8,090 nt of DNA, taken from NCBI GenBank assembly GCA_021807585.1, contig JAKBCQ010000076.1, positions 1 through 8,090 of the forward strand. Reading direction: 5' to 3'. Origin of the DNA: Planctomycetota bacterium. GTDB lineage: Bacteria; Planctomycetota; Planctomycetia; Isosphaerales; Isosphaeraceae. Below, in pieces: positions 7,105 through 8,090 of this stretch (position 1 is its first letter; the number at the start of each line of letters is the position of its first letter). The position numbers and the translations under genes were made by a program. The notes under the pieces were generated by a model. It did not search any database and was not told the DNA's origin. It worked only from the letters and a program-made list of their open reading frames with translations.

Positions 7105-7155
7105 CTCGTCGATTGTCGAATCAAACGCCGACGATCGACGAGTAAAATTCTTTTT
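7105..7155 (+). terminator. Rho-independent terminator after the 181-residue gene
   Basis: CTCGTCGATTGTCG (7105-7118) pairs with CGACGATCGACGAG (7129-7142) over 14 bp with one G-T wobble and a 10-nt loop. It is followed after a short A-run by TTCTTTTT (7148-7155). The T-tract lies only on the plus-strand side, so it should stop transcripts of the 181-residue gene. It offers no T-tract for proA transcripts arriving from the other side. Confidence 0.75.
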
Positions 7156-7166
7156 AATATTTGCAC

Positions 7167-8090
7167 TCACAAGCGAATATGACCGTCCCCCTCGACGATC
7201 CATTTCGTCGTCGTCAGTTCGCGCAGTCCGCAAGGGCCGCGCGCGTGGTATTTATCGGTGCTGATCCCGATCTCGGCGCCCATCCCCAGCTCGCCGCCGT
7301 CGTTGAACCGCGTACTCGCGTTCACCACGACAGCGGCGCTATCGACCTGAGCGGCGAACCTTCGCGCCGCCGCGAAATCGCTCGTCAAAATCGCATCTGT
7401 ATGTTTTGAGCCGTGACGGTCGATGTGCGCGATCGCTTCGTCGATCGATTCGACGACCCGAACCGCGAGGATCTTATCAAGATATTCGGTATCCCAATCC
7501 GAAGCGATCGCGGCTTTCATCGACGGAACCAGCGCCCGGCTTGGCTCGTCTCCGCGCAATTCGACGCCCCGATCGGCGAGCGCACGCGCAGCGATCGGCA
7601 AAAACCGCGCGGCGATCGCGCGATGCACGAGCAGCGTCTCGGCGGCGTTGCACACCCCGGGACGGTCGGCCTTGGCGTTCACGGTCACACGCACCGCCAT
7701 GTCGATCTCAACCTCTCGGTCCACATAAACATGACAATTCCCCTGAAAATGCTTCAGCACGGGCATTCGCGCCTCGGCCACGACGCGTCGGATCAAACTC
7801 TCACCGCCGCGCGGAATCGCCAGATCGATCAGATCCCCCCGCGCCAACAAATGCCCCACCGCCGCGCGATCGGCGGTCGGCACAAGCAAAACCGAATCCT
7901 CCGGCAATCCGCTCGGCTCAAATTGAGCTTTCAAAATGTTCATAAGAGCGCAATTGGATTCGATCGCCTCTTTGCCGCCGCGGAGGATCGCTCCGTTACC
8001 GCTTTTCAGGCAGATCGCCGCGGCGTCGACGGTGACGTTCGGCCTTGATTCATAAATGATGAACACGACTCCAATCGGTACACGGATTTG
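7167..8090 (-). CDS. proA: Gamma-glutamyl phosphate reductase (partial, N-terminus outside window)
   Basis: The C-terminal 307 residues of ProA, the NADPH-dependent reductase of the aldehyde dehydrogenase superfamily that turns gamma-glutamyl phosphate into glutamate semialdehyde in proline biosynthesis (cytoplasmic). The visible part begins [20 protein letters not shown], the conserved ProA cofactor-domain segment, continues with [17 protein letters not shown], and includes [17 protein letters not shown] with the catalytic Cys at visible residue 147. It ends with [36 protein letters not shown], a signature of the family's C-terminus. About 110 residues are missing, judged against a usual length near 415. 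A GTG at 8066 might be taken as a start, but conserved sequence continues in frame to the edge, so the gene enters from the right. It converges with the 181-residue gene across an 80-nt gap. No proB is seen here; it may lie beyond the edge. Confidence 0.97.
   Translation of the reverse strand, partial: QIRVPIGVVFIIYESRPNVTVDAAAICLKSGNGAILRGGKEAIESNCALMNILKAQFEPSGLPEDSVLLVPTADRAAVGHLLARGDLIDLAIPRGGESLIRRVVAEARMPVLKHFQGNCHVYVDREVEIDMAVRVTVNAKADRPGVCNAAETLLVHRAIAARFLPIAARALADRGVELRGDEPSRALVPSMKAAIASDWDTEYLDKILAVRVVESIDEAIAHIDRHGSKHTDAILTSDFAAARRFAAQVDSAAVVVNASTRFNDGGELGMGAEIGISTDKYHARGPCGLRELTTTKWIVEGDGHIRL

Overview
The window holds a minus-strand cluster of four genes (positions about 6151 down to 157), then a convergent pair: a plus-strand gene of unknown function (6541-7086) and the 3' part of proA on the minus strand (7167 to the right edge). 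There are no rRNA genes, convincing tRNAs, CRISPR arrays, insertion sequences or phage genes. The DNA is GC-rich in genes, with short AT-rich spacers, and is full of the palindrome CGATCG. Together with a Tat-exported small protein and the protein styles, this suggests a free-living Gram-negative bacterium, most likely a planctomycete. That placement is an inference and not firm.

Region 1, 157-6151 (minus strand, read right to left): (i) an exported M28-family metallopeptidase of the glutamate carboxypeptidase II / transferrin-receptor-like type, with all zinc ligands and the catalytic Glu present; (ii) a 12-helix APC-superfamily amino-acid permease of LAT type; (iii) a 137-residue protein with a twin-arginine signal and a C-terminal domain that looks like AtzG/GatC, the small partner subunits of amidases; (iv) an amidase-signature hydrolase with a complete Lys-Ser-Ser triad but no signal peptide. 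Genes ii-iv are 37 and 43 nt apart and gene i lies 155 nt upstream of ii, so the four probably form one operon or two tightly linked units. The simplest reading is a nitrogen and amino-acid scavenging cassette: peptides are cut outside the cytoplasm, amino acids are imported, and an amide is hydrolysed by an amidase with an AtzG-like helper.

The most interesting point is the Tat signal on the AtzG-like protein next to a leaderless amidase. It suggests a 'hitchhiker' Tat export system in which the small subunit carries the amidase across the membrane. This is a hypothesis.

Region 2, 6152-6540: a 389-nt spacer between divergent genes, with an 8-bp hairpin and a tRNA-Thr-like fragment on the minus strand that does not make a full tRNA. 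Region 3, 6541-7166: an acidic 181-residue protein I do not recognise, followed by a strong 14-bp hairpin with a T-tract that should act as a one-way terminator. Region 4, 7167-8090: gamma-glutamyl phosphate reductase (proline biosynthesis), cut by the right edge of the window.
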